Shown: positions 17,780-27,690, counted from the first letter of the stretch. The stretch: 64,000 nt of DNA from Sphingobium sp. 15-1 (GCF_013375535.1 NZ_JABXJG010000001.1:1054001-1118000); one strand, 5' to 3'. The notes: generated from the sequence alone by a model not told the origin. A program made the numbers and translations.

Positions 17780-19035
17780 CGGCGAGGGAAATTAATTTCG
17801 ACGGGCTGGTCGGCCCCAGCCACAATTATGCGGGCCTTAGTCTCGGCAATCTGGCCTCATCGCGCAATGCTGGGGCGGTGTCCTACCCCAAGGCGGCGGC
17901 GTTGCAGGGGATCGAGAAGATGCGGTCGAACCTGCGCCTGGGGCTGACGCAGGGGCTGTTCCTGCCGCAATGGCGGCCCGACGGCGCATGGCTGGCGGCG
18001 CTGGGAACCGATGTCGGCAATGCGGAAGCGCATATCCGCGCTGCCGCCATGTCGGCATCCTCCATGTGGGCGGCCAATGCCGCCACGGTGTCGCCCGCGC
18101 CCGACACGGCGGACGGACGCACGCATCTGACGGTCGCCAATCTCGTCACCATGCCGCATCGCAGCCATGAATGGCCGCAGACGCTCGCCCAATTGCGACT
18201 CGCCTTCTCCGACCGGAGCGCCTTTGCCGTCCACGGTCCCGTTCCCGCCCCCTTTGGCGATGAGGGCGCGGCCAATCATATGCGCCTCTGCGACCACCAC
18301 GGCGCGGCGGGCGTGGAGGTTTTCGTCTACGGCCAGTCCGGCGGCCCCTTCCCTGCCCGCCAGCATGTCGAGGCGAGCAAGGCCGTCGCCCGGCTGCATC
18401 AGCTCGATCCGGAACGCGCGCTGTTCGTCATGCAGTCCGAAGAGGCGATCGCGGCGGGCGCCTTCCACAATGACGTCGTCGCCGTCGCCAATGAGCGCGT
18501 GCTCTTCACCCATGAACAGGCCTTTGCCGACAAGGAGCGATTCTACGCCGACCTGCGGGAGAAACTGCCGTCGGTCGAGATCGTCGAGGTTCCCGCCAGC
18601 GCCATCAGCCTGTCCGACGCGATCCGCAGCTATATTTTCAACGCGCAGCTCGTGACCTTGCCCGATGGCACCATGGCGCTGATCCTGCCGACCGAGGCGC
18701 GGGACATGCCGGCCATATGGTCCTGGCTGGAACAGATGGTCGCGGGCAACGGCCCCATCCGGAAGCTGGTGCCCGTCGACGTGCGCCAGTCCATGGCCAA
18801 TGGCGGCGGCCCCGCCTGCCTGCGCCTACGCGTCGTGGCCGATCCGGCCAATATCGATCCCCGCTTCCTGGTGGACGAGGCGAAGCTGGACGGCATTGCC
18901 GACATCGTCCGGGACTATTGGCCCGAAAGCATAGCGGCCGACGATCTGGCGGACACCCGGCTGATCGCCCGCATCGAACAATCATGGTTAACGCTTGTTG
19001 ACCATTTGCGGCTTTCGGGCGATTTAATTCCCTAG
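17776..19035 (+). CDS. astB: N-succinylarginine dihydrolase
   Basis: A 419-residue amidinotransferase-fold enzyme that turns N2-succinylarginine into succinylornithine, CO2 and ammonia. The N-terminus EINFDGLVGPSHNYAGLS is diagnostic, and the catalytic cysteine is in GGGPACLRLRV near residue 350. It is the last ast gene here; astC and astD are not in the window. Confidence 0.97.
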   Translation: MTAREINFDGLVGPSHNYAGLSLGNLASSRNAGAVSYPKAAALQGIEKMRSNLRLGLTQGLFLPQWRPDGAWLAALGTDVGNAEAHIRAAAMSASSMWAANAATVSPAPDTADGRTHLTVANLVTMPHRSHEWPQTLAQLRLAFSDRSAFAVHGPVPAPFGDEGAANHMRLCDHHGAAGVEVFVYGQSGGPFPARQHVEASKAVARLHQLDPERALFVMQSEEAIAAGAFHNDVVAVANERVLFTHEQAFADKERFYADLREKLPSVEIVEVPASAISLSDAIRSYIFNAQLVTLPDGTMALILPTEARDMPAIWSWLEQMVAGNGPIRKLVPVDVRQSMANGGGPACLRLRVVADPANIDPRFLVDEAKLDGIADIVRDYWPESIAADDLADTRLIARIEQSWLTLVDHLRLSGDLIP

Positions 19036-19056
19036 CGACAGGCCGAGTGGAATCGG

Positions 19057-19275
19057 ATGGAACGGATCAAGCGCCTCTTCACCATCAAGACCAAGTTCGA
19101 GGCGTTTCTGGTGATCTACGCCCTGGCGCTTGGCGCCACTGAGCGGGGCTTTGTCTATATGCAGCAATATCCCGGCACCGGCGGGCATCTGCTGGCGCTG
19201 GCCTGCACGGGCAGCGTGTTCATGGCCGGCGGCATGCTCCTGGACGCCGTGGAGATGCGGCGCAGCGCCTTTTAA
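19057..19275 (+). CDS. Small two-helix membrane protein, unknown function
   Basis: A 72-residue protein with a basic amphipathic N-terminus (MERIKRLFTIKTKFEA) followed by two hydrophobic segments (about 17-33 and 45-60). It begins 21 bp after astB and ends 48 bp before cobQ. I do not recognise the family; similar short proteins occur in sphingomonads in my recollection. Codon use resembles that of its neighbours, which supports a real gene. Confidence 0.7.
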   Translation: MERIKRLFTIKTKFEAFLVIYALALGATERGFVYMQQYPGTGGHLLALACTGSVFMAGGMLLDAVEMRRSAF

Positions 19276-19323
19276 GCTTCTAAAGGCTTGTATCCGCCGC
19301 CCGCGCCATGCAGGAGCGGCCCC

Positions 19324-20775
19324 ATGGCTGCCATCATGCTTCAGGGAACGGGATCGGACGTCGGCAAATCCGTGCTGGTCGCCGGTCTTTGCCGCGCGCT
19401 GGTGCGGCGCGGATACCGGGTCCGGCCCTTCAAGCCGCAGAACATGTCCAACAATGCCGCCGTCACCATGGATGGCGGAGAGATCGGCCGGGCGCAGGCG
19501 CTCCAGGCCATCGCCGCCGGGGTCGAACCGCATACGGATATGAACCCGGTGCTGCTGAAACCGCAGGCCGACCGCACGTCGCAGCTTGTCGTCCATGGCC
19601 AGGTGCGGGGGAAATTGGGCAGCGACAATTTCCGGTCGGCGCGGGGCGAGTTGCTGGATGCGGTGCTGGCCAGCTATCGCCGGTTGCAGGCGCAATGCGA
19701 CATCGTCGTGGTGGAAGGCGCGGGATCGCCCGCCGAGGTCAATCTGCGGGCAGGCGACATCGCCAATATGGGCTTTGCACGGGCTGCCGACGTGCCAGTG
19801 ATCCTGGTGGGCGACATCGACCGGGGCGGCGTGATCGCGGCGGTCGCCGGAACGCAGGCGGTGATCGATCCGGCCGACGCGGCGATGATCCGCGGGTTCC
19901 TGATCAACAAATTCCGGGGCGATCCCGCGCTGTTCGAGGACGGCTATCGCCATATCGAGCAATTGACCGGCTGGCGGGGCTTTGGCGTCGTCCCTTGGCT
20001 GAGCCAAGCCAGCCGTCTGCCGAGCGAGGACGCCGTGGTGCTGGAGCGCAGGCAAGGTTCCCCGGGCGAACGGCTGGTGATCGCCTGCCCGATCCTGCCG
20101 CGCATCGCGAATTTCGACGATCTCGACCCGCTGAAACTGGAACCCAGCGTCGATGTCGTCATGGTGCCGCCGGGCCAGCCCATCCCGGCGGAGGCAGCGC
20201 TGATCATCCTCCCCGGCTCCAAAGCCACCATCGCGGATTTGCAGGCGGTTCGCGATCAGGGATGGGACATCGACATTCGCGCCCATCACCGGCGCGGCCG
20301 GCCGATATTGGGCATTTGCGGCGGCTATCAGATGCTGGGCCGCAGGATCGACGATCCGGACGGGATCGAGGGACCGGCGGCCACTGTCGATGGCCTGGGC
20401 CTGCTGGATGTGGAAACCCGCCTGACCCCGGTCAAGACATTGGAAAGGACGAACGGAATCGCGCTGGGCCAGGCATTTTCAGGCTATGAGATGCATGTCG
20501 GCGTGACGAGCGGCCCGGATTGCACGCGGCCTTTCGCCGTCATGGACGCCGGCCGGCCCGATGGCGGGTCCAGCAAGGACGGCATGGTCATGGGCACCTA
20601 TATCCACGGCCTGTTCGCCAGCACGGGCCTGCGCTCGGCATTCCTGGCGCGGCTTGGCCATGAATCCACATCGGTCGACTATCGGGCTTCGGTGGATGAA
20701 GCGCTGGATCAGATCGCGGCGCAGTTGGAAGAGCATGTGAACATGGACGCTCTGATCCGCATCGCCATGGCGTGA
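19324..20775 (+). CDS. cobQ: Cobyric acid synthase CobQ
   Basis: A 483-residue enzyme that amidates four carboxyls of adenosylcobyrinic acid diamide in B12 synthesis. The N-terminal ATP-binding loop [10 protein letters not shown] is at about 7-16. The C-terminal class I glutaminase has the nucleophile Cys332 in [11 protein letters not shown] and a catalytic His in GTYIHGLF. The ATG at 19324 follows a good AGGAG. An upstream TTG (19288) is unlikely. No other cobalamin gene is present and no B12 riboswitch was seen upstream. Confidence 0.95.
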   Translation: MAAIMLQGTGSDVGKSVLVAGLCRALVRRGYRVRPFKPQNMSNNAAVTMDGGEIGRAQALQAIAAGVEPHTDMNPVLLKPQADRTSQLVVHGQVRGKLGSDNFRSARGELLDAVLASYRRLQAQCDIVVVEGAGSPAEVNLRAGDIANMGFARAADVPVILVGDIDRGGVIAAVAGTQAVIDPADAAMIRGFLINKFRGDPALFEDGYRHIEQLTGWRGFGVVPWLSQASRLPSEDAVVLERRQGSPGERLVIACPILPRIANFDDLDPLKLEPSVDVVMVPPGQPIPAEAALIILPGSKATIADLQAVRDQGWDIDIRAHHRRGRPILGICGGYQMLGRRIDDPDGIEGPAATVDGLGLLDVETRLTPVKTLERTNGIALGQAFSGYEMHVGVTSGPDCTRPFAVMDAGRPDGGSSKDGMVMGTYIHGLFASTGLRSAFLARLGHESTSVDYRASVDEALDQIAAQLEEHVNMDALIRIAMA

Positions 20776-20931
20776 AAGGGGGCGCGATGCGGGACGGGGA
20801 ACTGCACCATTGCGGTACGGTTGCGCATCTATGCTATTGGTTATATTTACGAAAAATCGGCAAAACACTATAGTAGAACAACGGACATAGTGCTAATAAT
20901 ATAGCCCATATGGCAGGACGAGGCGGAGCTT

Positions 20932-22680
20932 ATGTTGCGTGACCTTCATAAACCAGCCGCCCCGATGAAAGCCGCACTGTCATCGTGCAGGCGCCATTTT
21001 CTTTCTTCTTTGATATTCAGCGCATTGATGAACGTCCTTTATATCGGACCCGTTCTTTATATGCTGCAGGTCTATGATCGCGTGGTCGCCGGACAGGGCA
21101 GACTTACACTATTCTTTCTGACCGTCATCATCATCTTCGTTATCGCGACGCTGGCGCTGCTCGAACAGGTGCGATCCCGCCTGCTGGTGCGGGCGAGCAT
21201 CCGGTTCGACCGGCAGCTTGCCGGCCTGTTGCTCGACACCACCCTGAGTGGGCGCGGCTCGACCGGCGAGACGATGAACAAGCAGGTTCTGCGCGAATTC
21301 GACACGCTGCGGCAGGCGCTGACGGGACCGACGATCCTGTCGATCTTCGATTTTCCCTGGAGCCCCGTCTACGTCATCGTCTGCTTCCTGATCCATCCGG
21401 CGATCGCGGCGATGGCGGTGGTGGGCGGCGGCCTGCTCCTCTTCATCGCGCTGTGCAACGAAAGGCAGACCAACGCGCCGCTGAAGCAGGCCAATGAAGC
21501 CGCGAACAAGGCCTATGTCAGCCAGGAACAGACGCTGGCCGGGGCGGAGGTCATCCGCGCCCTTGGCATGCGGGGCGCGCTGGTGCGGCGTCATCTGATC
21601 GAACGCCAGGCGATGCTCAACCTTCAGGCCAAGGCAAGCTTTTCGGGCGGCCATTATGTCGCCATCAGCAAGTTCATCCGGCTGATCCTGCAATCGCTGG
21701 CCCTAGGGCTGGGCGCCTGGCTGGCGATCAACAACCAGATTTCGGCGGGCGCGATCTTCGCCTCCTCCTTCCTGATCGGGCGAGCGTTGGCGCCGATCGA
21801 CCAATTGCTGGGCGCGTGGCGCAGCGTCGTCCATGCGCGGGCGAGCTATGAAACGCTCAACGATCTGCTGGCCGGGCGGGACGCCGACATCGCGCTTACC
21901 CGGCTGCCCGCGCCGATCGGCCATATCGCGGTCGAGCATCTGACCTATTTCACCCCTGGCCTCGACAGGCCGATCCTGGCCGACATCAGCTTCACCGTGG
22001 AGCCGGGCGAAGTCATCGCCATCGTCGGACCGAGCGGCGCAGGCAAGTCGACCCTTTTGCGCATGCTGTCCGGCGCAGCCCGTCCCCTGCGCGGATCGAT
22101 CCGCTATGACGGCGCGGACATTCAGGATTGGGATTCGGAGCGGCTGGCCGGCTTCGTCGGCTATCTGCCGCAGGATACCTCGCTGTTCGCCGGCACGATC
22201 AAGGAGAATATCGCGCGCTTCGGCAATTTCCTGTCGGACGATGAGGAAGCCATCGACAATGGCGTGATCGAGGCAGCCCGGCTGAGCGGCGCGCATGACA
22301 TGATCCAGCATCTGCCGGGCGGCTATAATCTGACGCTCGGCTGGGGCGGGCGCGGGCTTTCCGCCGGGCAGGCGCAGCGCGTGGGGCTCGCCAGGGCGCT
22401 TTACGGCGCGCCGCCGCTCGTTTTTCTGGACGAGCCCAACGCCCATCTCGACGCGGAGGGCGAGGTGCGGCTGGTGGCGACGCTGGCCGACCTCAAGAAG
22501 AAGAACGCCTCGGTCATCATCGTTGCCCATCGCATGGGGATATTGGGCGTGGTCGACAAGATCATGGTGATGCGCGACGGACGGATGGAGGCCTTCGGCG
22601 GACGCGATGAAGTGCTGGGACGGTTGAAGGCGATCCGGTCCGAAGAGCATGTTGCCCCGCCACAGACTGCGGAGGGATAG
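20932..22680 (+). CDS. Type I secretion system permease/ATPase (PrtD-like)
   Basis: A 582-residue ABC half-transporter: six membrane helices in residues about 25-300, then an ATPase with Walker A GPSGAGKST (366-374), signature LSAGQAQR (about 476) and Walker B LVFLDEP (about 496). The Q-loop is in YLPQDTSLF. There is no N-terminal C39 peptidase domain, so it belongs to the PrtD/HlyB group exporting RTX-type substrates without leader cleavage. A GGAG lies just before the ATG. The downstream HlyD protein completes the inner-membrane pair; no TolC gene or RTX substrate is in the window. Confidence 0.93.
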   Translation: MLRDLHKPAAPMKAALSSCRRHFLSSLIFSALMNVLYIGPVLYMLQVYDRVVAGQGRLTLFFLTVIIIFVIATLALLEQVRSRLLVRASIRFDRQLAGLLLDTTLSGRGSTGETMNKQVLREFDTLRQALTGPTILSIFDFPWSPVYVIVCFLIHPAIAAMAVVGGGLLLFIALCNERQTNAPLKQANEAANKAYVSQEQTLAGAEVIRALGMRGALVRRHLIERQAMLNLQAKASFSGGHYVAISKFIRLILQSLALGLGAWLAINNQISAGAIFASSFLIGRALAPIDQLLGAWRSVVHARASYETLNDLLAGRDADIALTRLPAPIGHIAVEHLTYFTPGLDRPILADISFTVEPGEVIAIVGPSGAGKSTLLRMLSGAARPLRGSIRYDGADIQDWDSERLAGFVGYLPQDTSLFAGTIKENIARFGNFLSDDEEAIDNGVIEAARLSGAHDMIQHLPGGYNLTLGWGGRGLSAGQAQRVGLARALYGAPPLVFLDEPNAHLDAEGEVRLVATLADLKKKNASVIIVAHRMGILGVVDKIMVMRDGRMEAFGGRDEVLGRLKAIRSEEHVAPPQTAEG

Positions 22681-22687
22681 GGCGGCC

Positions 22688-24070
22688 ATGGGGGAGGTTC
22701 AGATCAGGGACGCCAGCGGAGCCGTCGAGCTTTATTATCCCGCCGGAAGCAGCGCCGAAATCATCGACGACCGGCCGGATCGCGACATGCGGACCGGCAC
22801 CATCATCGCTGTCCTCTTCTTCGTCCTGTTCCTGGGCTGGGCGGCCTTTGCGCGGCTGGACGCGGCCGCCTATGCGCCCGGCCGGCTGACCGTGTCGGGA
22901 CAGCGGCAATCGGTGCAGCATCGCGACGGCGGCGTGGTGGGCGCGATCTTCGTCAAGGAAGGACAGCATGTCCAGCAAGGACAGCCGCTGATGGAGCTGG
23001 CGTCCGCCGAAGTCCGGGCTCAGGCCCGCATGTACGGCACGCAATATATCGAACTCAGGGCGCAGCGGGCCAGGCTGATAGCCGAGCAATTGGGCGCGAG
23101 CCTTGTCGAATGGCCCGCCGAATTCGCCACGCTCAAGGGACAGGAGAAGGAGGATGCGGAGGAAGCGATCCACCTTCAACTGACGCAGTTCAATGCACGT
23201 TCCTCGGTGCTGACGGCGCAGACCGGCGTGCTGCGCGAACAGGCCAGCCAGGTGCAAGAGACGGCGCGGGGCTATCATTCGCAACTGGCGGCATCTTCGG
23301 AGCAGGCCCGGCTGATCGGGGAAGAGCTGGAAAGCCTGCGCGACGTGGCGGAAAAGGGCTTCGTTTCCAAATCGCGGATCAGGGCGCTGGAACGGGCGCG
23401 GGCCGATCTGCAGGGACAGGAGGGGCAATTTTCCGCCAGCATCGCCCGATCCGGCGCGGAAGCGGGGGAAAACCGGCTGAAGGCGCTGGAAGCCGAAAAA
23501 GCCTATAAGGAACGGGCCGCGTCGGAATTGCGCGATGTGGAATTCTCGCTCAACGAAGTGCTGCCCAAATATCGCGCAGCGAAGGATCAGCTTGCCCGGC
23601 TCCAGATTCGCGCCCCGGCGACCGGCACGATCGTCGGGCTAACCATCTTCACCGTCGGCGGGGTGATTTCCCCCGGACAGAAGTTGATGGACATCGTCCC
23701 GGACCGGGCAGGTCTGGTCATAGAGGCGCGCGTCGCGCCGGACGACATCGACGACCTGAAGGTGGGCCAGAAAGCCCAGATCCGCTTCAACGGCCTGCAT
23801 GAACGCGACCTGCCGATCATGGACGGCCAGATCACACGGCTCTCGGCGGACAGCTTCCAGGATGAAAAGGCCGGCCTGTCATTCTACACGGCGGAGGTGA
23901 CCGTGCCTTCGAAGGAAATCGAAACCATCAAGGGCGTGCGGGGCAAGGATTTCAACCTGAAGGCCGGGATGCCGGTACAGGTTCTGGTGCCGTTGCGGGG
24001 GCGGACGGCGCTGCAATATGCGTTCGAACCGCTGACTCAATCGCTCTGGCTGTCCTTCAGGGAGCACTGA
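22688..24070 (+). CDS. Type I secretion periplasmic adaptor, HlyD family (PrtE-like)
   Basis: A 460-residue membrane fusion protein: one helix at about 36-56, a lipoyl half-motif (QSVQHRDGGVVGAIFVKEGQ), a long coiled coil (about 115-300), the second lipoyl half (LQIRAPATGTIVGLTIFTVG) and a beta-barrel domain. It bridges the ABC transporter and an outer-membrane TolC channel. It starts 7 bp after the ABC gene. It is convergent with the pelF remnant, with only 2 bp between the stops. Confidence 0.92.
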   Translation: MGEVQIRDASGAVELYYPAGSSAEIIDDRPDRDMRTGTIIAVLFFVLFLGWAAFARLDAAAYAPGRLTVSGQRQSVQHRDGGVVGAIFVKEGQHVQQGQPLMELASAEVRAQARMYGTQYIELRAQRARLIAEQLGASLVEWPAEFATLKGQEKEDAEEAIHLQLTQFNARSSVLTAQTGVLREQASQVQETARGYHSQLAASSEQARLIGEELESLRDVAEKGFVSKSRIRALERARADLQGQEGQFSASIARSGAEAGENRLKALEAEKAYKERAASELRDVEFSLNEVLPKYRAAKDQLARLQIRAPATGTIVGLTIFTVGGVISPGQKLMDIVPDRAGLVIEARVAPDDIDDLKVGQKAQIRFNGLHERDLPIMDGQITRLSADSFQDEKAGLSFYTAEVTVPSKEIETIKGVRGKDFNLKAGMPVQVLVPLRGRTALQYAFEPLTQSLWLSFREH

Positions 24071-24072
24071 CC

Positions 24073-25522
24073 CTAGATCGCCCTGGCGCTAAGGGCATCA
24101 TAGATATGCCGATATTCCGCGATGATGGCGCTGCGGCCATAATCCTTGATCACGCGTTCGCGTAGCGCCTCCCCCATGGCGCGGCGCAAGGACGGAGCGC
24201 GCAGCAGATCGAGGATCGCCGCCGCCGTGCACTCCGGATTGACCAATTGGGTGACGATGCCGCCGGGCCGTTCCAGGGCGGGCGCCCGCCCTTCGATCAT
24301 TTCCCAGCAACTGCCGACGTCGGGGGCCACCACGGGCACTCCGCAGGCGTCCCCTTCCAATATGACGAGCGGCTGCGCTTCCGACAGGTTGGTGAGGACG
24401 ATGAGGTCGATGCGGGGCAGCCATTCCGCCACATTGACCCGCCCGGCGAACTGCACGGCGTTGCCGACGCCCAATTCGGTGACGAGCGCCTCGCAATCCG
24501 CCGCATAATCGGGGTCTTCGTCCAGAGGCCCAATATGGCGAAGCGGACTGCCGGCATTTCCGCCAGAACGAGCGCGGCAGCCCTGATGAAGGTCTCTATA
24601 TCCTTGATCGGCACGACCCGGCCGATCAGCGCCACCAGCGGACGCACAGGATCGCAGGCCCGCTCCATAAGCGCGAAACGGTCCGCGTCGATGCCGTTGG
24701 GAATGACGCGCAGCCGTTCCTGCCGGGCGCCCAGGCGCCGCTGCGTCTGGTTGTTGGCGCCTTAAAGCGCGATGATCGGATCGCGGGCGTCGTAGCAGGC
24801 GCAGGTATAGGTCTGGAAAACCGCCAGCCACAGATCGCGCAGGTCATGACCTTCCCGGTCGAGGGTCAGCCCGGTTTCGATCTGGTCCCCGATCCAGTCG
24901 GCCATCATGATCTCTATCTGCCGCTCCAGCATATAGATGCCATGTTCGGTGATGAAGGCGGGACGGCCGGTCTCATAGGCTGCCCGCGCCGCCAGCAGGC
25001 CCGCAAAGCCGGTGGAGATGGTGTGATAGACCCGCGCCTTGGGCAAAGGCGCGAACAGCTTCTTGAGCAAACCGCCCAGAAGCACCCGCATCGCCCAGAA
25101 GAAATGATGGAAGGAAGCTGAACGGAAGGCTGTGTCGTAATAATGGGTGAACAGGTCGAATATTTTCGGATTGGAGAGAAGGTCGCCGGCGGCAGGCGCG
25201 GGCTTCAACCCTTCAGTGCCTGCCGCAGACGGACCAACTCGTCCTTCCCACCGGTCGACAAAAAGGCCAGCAGCATGCGGCCGATCCGCTTCATCTGGGG
25301 CGCGGGATAGCGGCGCGGCAGGCAGGGTTCGATCAGCAGCGGGATTTCCACCACTTGGACGACATTGGGCGGCGGCACCATGCGCCAGGGCTGCGCATCG
25401 GCGCTCGCCTTGATCGCGACCAGGGAAAAGCGCAGATCCGGCATACTCAGGATCAGATCCTGCAACCAGCTTGAAACGGCGCCGCCGACGACGACGAAGG
25501 GAAAGGCGCCTTCGACGATCAA
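24073..25522 (-). pseudogene. pelF: Decayed PelF-like GT4 glycosyltransferase
   Basis: The three minus-strand frames together read as a PelF-type enzyme. N-terminus: IVEGAFPFVVVGGAVSSWLQ. Middle: FITEHGIYMLERQIEI. GT4 domain: LVALIGRVVPIKDIETFI, VILEGDACGVPVVAPDVGS. The reading is broken by a one-base shift near 25207, an in-frame TAA at 24762-24764 (IIAL stop GANNQTQ, same frame on both sides) and a second one-base shift near 24528 in a CCC run (FAILG to PLDEDPDYAADCE). PelF polymerises the Pel exopolysaccharide from UDP-GalNAc. The start (TTG at 25522) overlaps the upstream pelA-like stop, so the genes were once coupled. Confidence 0.85.
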
Positions 25523-26353
25523 GATGCGCCGTCCGATGCGCGGACCGTCAGGCTGTAGACATTATTGCCGTTCGCATCGGCCGGTATGTCGTAATTTGGC
25601 GCTGGCAGGAAAGCGAGCGCGCCGGTCGAGGGATCGATCGCCCGTGACGCCCATCAGCACGGACCGCATCGGCAGGTCGATGATATGCGTCACATCTTCC
25701 GCCGCTGCCCCCAGGTTGATCTTGAAGCTTCCCCCGCTCTGGGGAAGGAAGACGCTGTCTGGTTTGCCCGGCGCTGAGCAGATTGGTGTTGTCCGGAGGG
25801 GTCAGGCTGTGCGTGCCGATCTCATTGCCCAGGTCGAGCAGCGCCTTGTAATGAGGCAGAGACACGGCCCAGTCGGGCCCGTGCCGTTGGCCCGGTTGCC
25901 GACGTTCAGATAGACGCTGCCGACGAAATTATAGTCCGCCTTGCACAGAGTCAGGATGGGCAGCAACCTGTCTTAGATGCCGGGCGTGCTGCCCGCCGGA
26001 TTGACGTCCTCCAGCTCCTGGCTCTGATCCATGTCGACGCGGGCGGTGACGATGCCGGAATCGCGCGGCAGATGCAGGCCGACCGACGGGCCGGTGCCGT
26101 TGGCCGCATAGGAGATCGCCTCTTGCAGCATATTGGCGTCGGCCATGACGCCTTCGCTGGAGAACAGTACGTTGCGCGCCCATCCGGTCTGGGTGGCGAG
26201 CGCGGCCGCATGGACCGGTCCCCCGTTGATGGTTTCGGTGGCGATCTGATGGCCGGTGCCGCTGACGCTTTGCTGATCCAGGATTGATGTTCCGGAAGAA
26301 CGGACGATGATTGTCCCTCTGGCGCGCCAAAAGCTCTTGCAGATCAGTGTCAT
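25519..26353 (-). pseudogene. Decayed PelA-like polysaccharide deacetylase with cadherin-like tail
   Basis: Fragments in several frames match a PelA-type deacetylase: ATQTGWARNVLFSSEGVMAD, then PILTLCKADYNFVGSVYLNV, then LLDLGNEIGTHSLTPPDNTN. After these comes a tail that looks cadherin-like (AIDPSTGALAFLPAP, then NNVYSLTVRASDGAS). I count one in-frame TAA near 25978 and at least three frameshifts (near 25885, 25790 and 25640). The NodB metal motif THSxxHPD reads THSLTPPD, so one zinc ligand is also gone. The N-terminus is not identifiable and overlaps the divergent GH114 remnant. Order and overlap with pelF indicate a former pel operon. Confidence 0.75.
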
Positions 26354-27223
26354 CGCTATGGCGGCGCTGATCGTCGGCGCATGCGGCGGCGGAGGGGATG
26401 GCGGGTCGTCCAGCCCGACTCCGGCCCCGTCACCCGCCCCTTCTCCTTCGCCGTCCCCTTCGCCCAGCCCCAGCCCCTCGCCGGCTCCTTCGCCGCTATC
26501 CAGTTGGGATTGGATATTGCAGAGCCAGGGACTGTCCGCGACGCCGCCTGCGGTCGCCTATCTGGATGTCGACGGCTGATACGAGCGCAGCCTATGTGGC
26601 TTTGGCGGAATCGCAGGGGACGAAGACGATCTGCTATCTCGACATCGGATCGGCCGAAAGCAACCGGCCGGATTATGCGAGGCTTTCGGCCATTTCCGGC
26701 CTGTTGGGCAACAGCTATCCGGGCTTTGCCGGGGAACGTTATATCGACATACGCCGCTATCCCGAATTCATCCAGATCATGGACGACCGGTTGCGCATGT
26801 GCCAAGACAAGGGCTTCGATTATGTCGAATTCGACGTCATGGACGCTTTCGAGGACGGCTTGGCGACGACGGGTTAGCCTGACCGAACAGGACATGATCG
26901 ATTATGTCACCGCCCTGTCCAGCCGGGCGCGGGGATATGGGCTGAAACCGGTGCAGGAGAACGCCAGCGGATCATCGTCGAAGCTCATCGAACTGTTCGA
27001 CGGGGTGCTGTTCGAAGGATGCGTGTTGGGTAATTTCTGTTCCGACGGGGCGCCCTATGTTTCGGCGGGAAAGCCCGCCTTCAACGCGGAATATCCGGAG
27101 GAATGGCCGGCCGGCTCCTTCGACCGGGCGAGGACTTGCAGCGTATCGGCCAATGCGGGGATTTCCACGATCATCACCGTCGTGACCCTGGACCGGCCCG
27201 CCCCGAATCGATGCGTTTCCTAA
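26307..27223 (+). pseudogene. Decayed GH114-type endo-alpha-1,4-polygalactosaminidase lipoprotein
   Basis: Frame 1 (26307-26579) has a lipoprotein signal with lipobox IVGAC, a Ser-Pro-rich linker encoded by a hexanucleotide-like repeat, and SWDWILQSQGLSATPPAVAY. Frame 2 (about 26580-26870) carries the GH114 core: TICYLDIGSAESNRPDYA, YIDIRRYPEF, CQDKGFDYVEFDVMDAF. Frame 3 (to 27223) carries SLTEQDMIDYVTALSSRARG and the C-terminus. One-base shifts lie near 26575 and 26872. The family cleaves galactosamine polymers, consistent with the Pel context. If expressed, only a truncated 90-residue lipoprotein would be made. Confidence 0.82.
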
Positions 27224-27247
27224 CGCCTGTACGCTGATTTCAGGAAA

Positions 27248-27324
27248 TGGCGCACCCGGAACGATTCGAACGTCCGACCCTCAGATTCGTAGTCTGATGC
27301 TCTATCCAGCTGAGCTACGGGTGC
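27248..27324 (-). tRNA. tRNA-Arg(ACG), copy 1
   Basis: A 77-nt cloverleaf on the minus strand: acceptor GCACCCG/CGGGTGC, D-arm GCTCAGCTGGATAGAGC, anticodon stem-loop CAGACTACGAATCTG with anticodon ACG (reads CGN arginine codons), T-loop TTCGAAT, encoded CCA. Identical to the second copy 148 bp away. Confidence 0.97.
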
Positions 27325-27472
27325 GTTGTGGAGGGGCAGATAGAAGGGGCAGAGCGGTCTGGCAACCCCCAAACTGGACTATTTCAAATTAAAAGCGCAG
27401 TCCGCCCTCCCCTCGCGAACGCGCATAGTCTTAGCCCCATGAAACCAGGATTGGGCAGAGATGAAGGGGGAA

Positions 27473-27549
27473 TGGCGCACCCGGAACGATTCGAACGTCC
27501 GACCCTCAGATTCGTAGTCTGATGCTCTATCCAGCTGAGCTACGGGTGC
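27473..27549 (-). tRNA. tRNA-Arg(ACG), copy 2
   Basis: Same 77-nt sequence as copy 1, including the encoded CCA. The spacer between copies (27325-27472) shows no gene. Both copies lie just right of the Pel relic and are transcribed towards it. Confidence 0.97.
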
Positions 27550-27690
27550 GTTGGAGTGGCGCAGATAGAAGCGCCCACGCATTTGGGCAAGCCCCTTTTT
27601 GCACTTTTACGACAGCCGGGCCGATCGAAGGCGGCGAACCGCAACCTTTGCCCGGTTCCGCTCGTTCGAGGGGCAGGAAAGGATGCCGAG

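Noticed and set aside
20776..20931. Cobalamin riboswitch or specific promoter in front of the type I exporter
   Set aside because: The stretch is AT-rich and may hold a promoter (a TATAGT near 20870), but no consensus pair or B12-box could be placed with confidence.
26400..26500. Tandem TCGCC/CCTTCG-type repeat as a possible CRISPR or satellite
   Set aside because: It encodes the Ser-Pro linker of the GH114 lipoprotein; units are short (about 6 bp) and unspaced.
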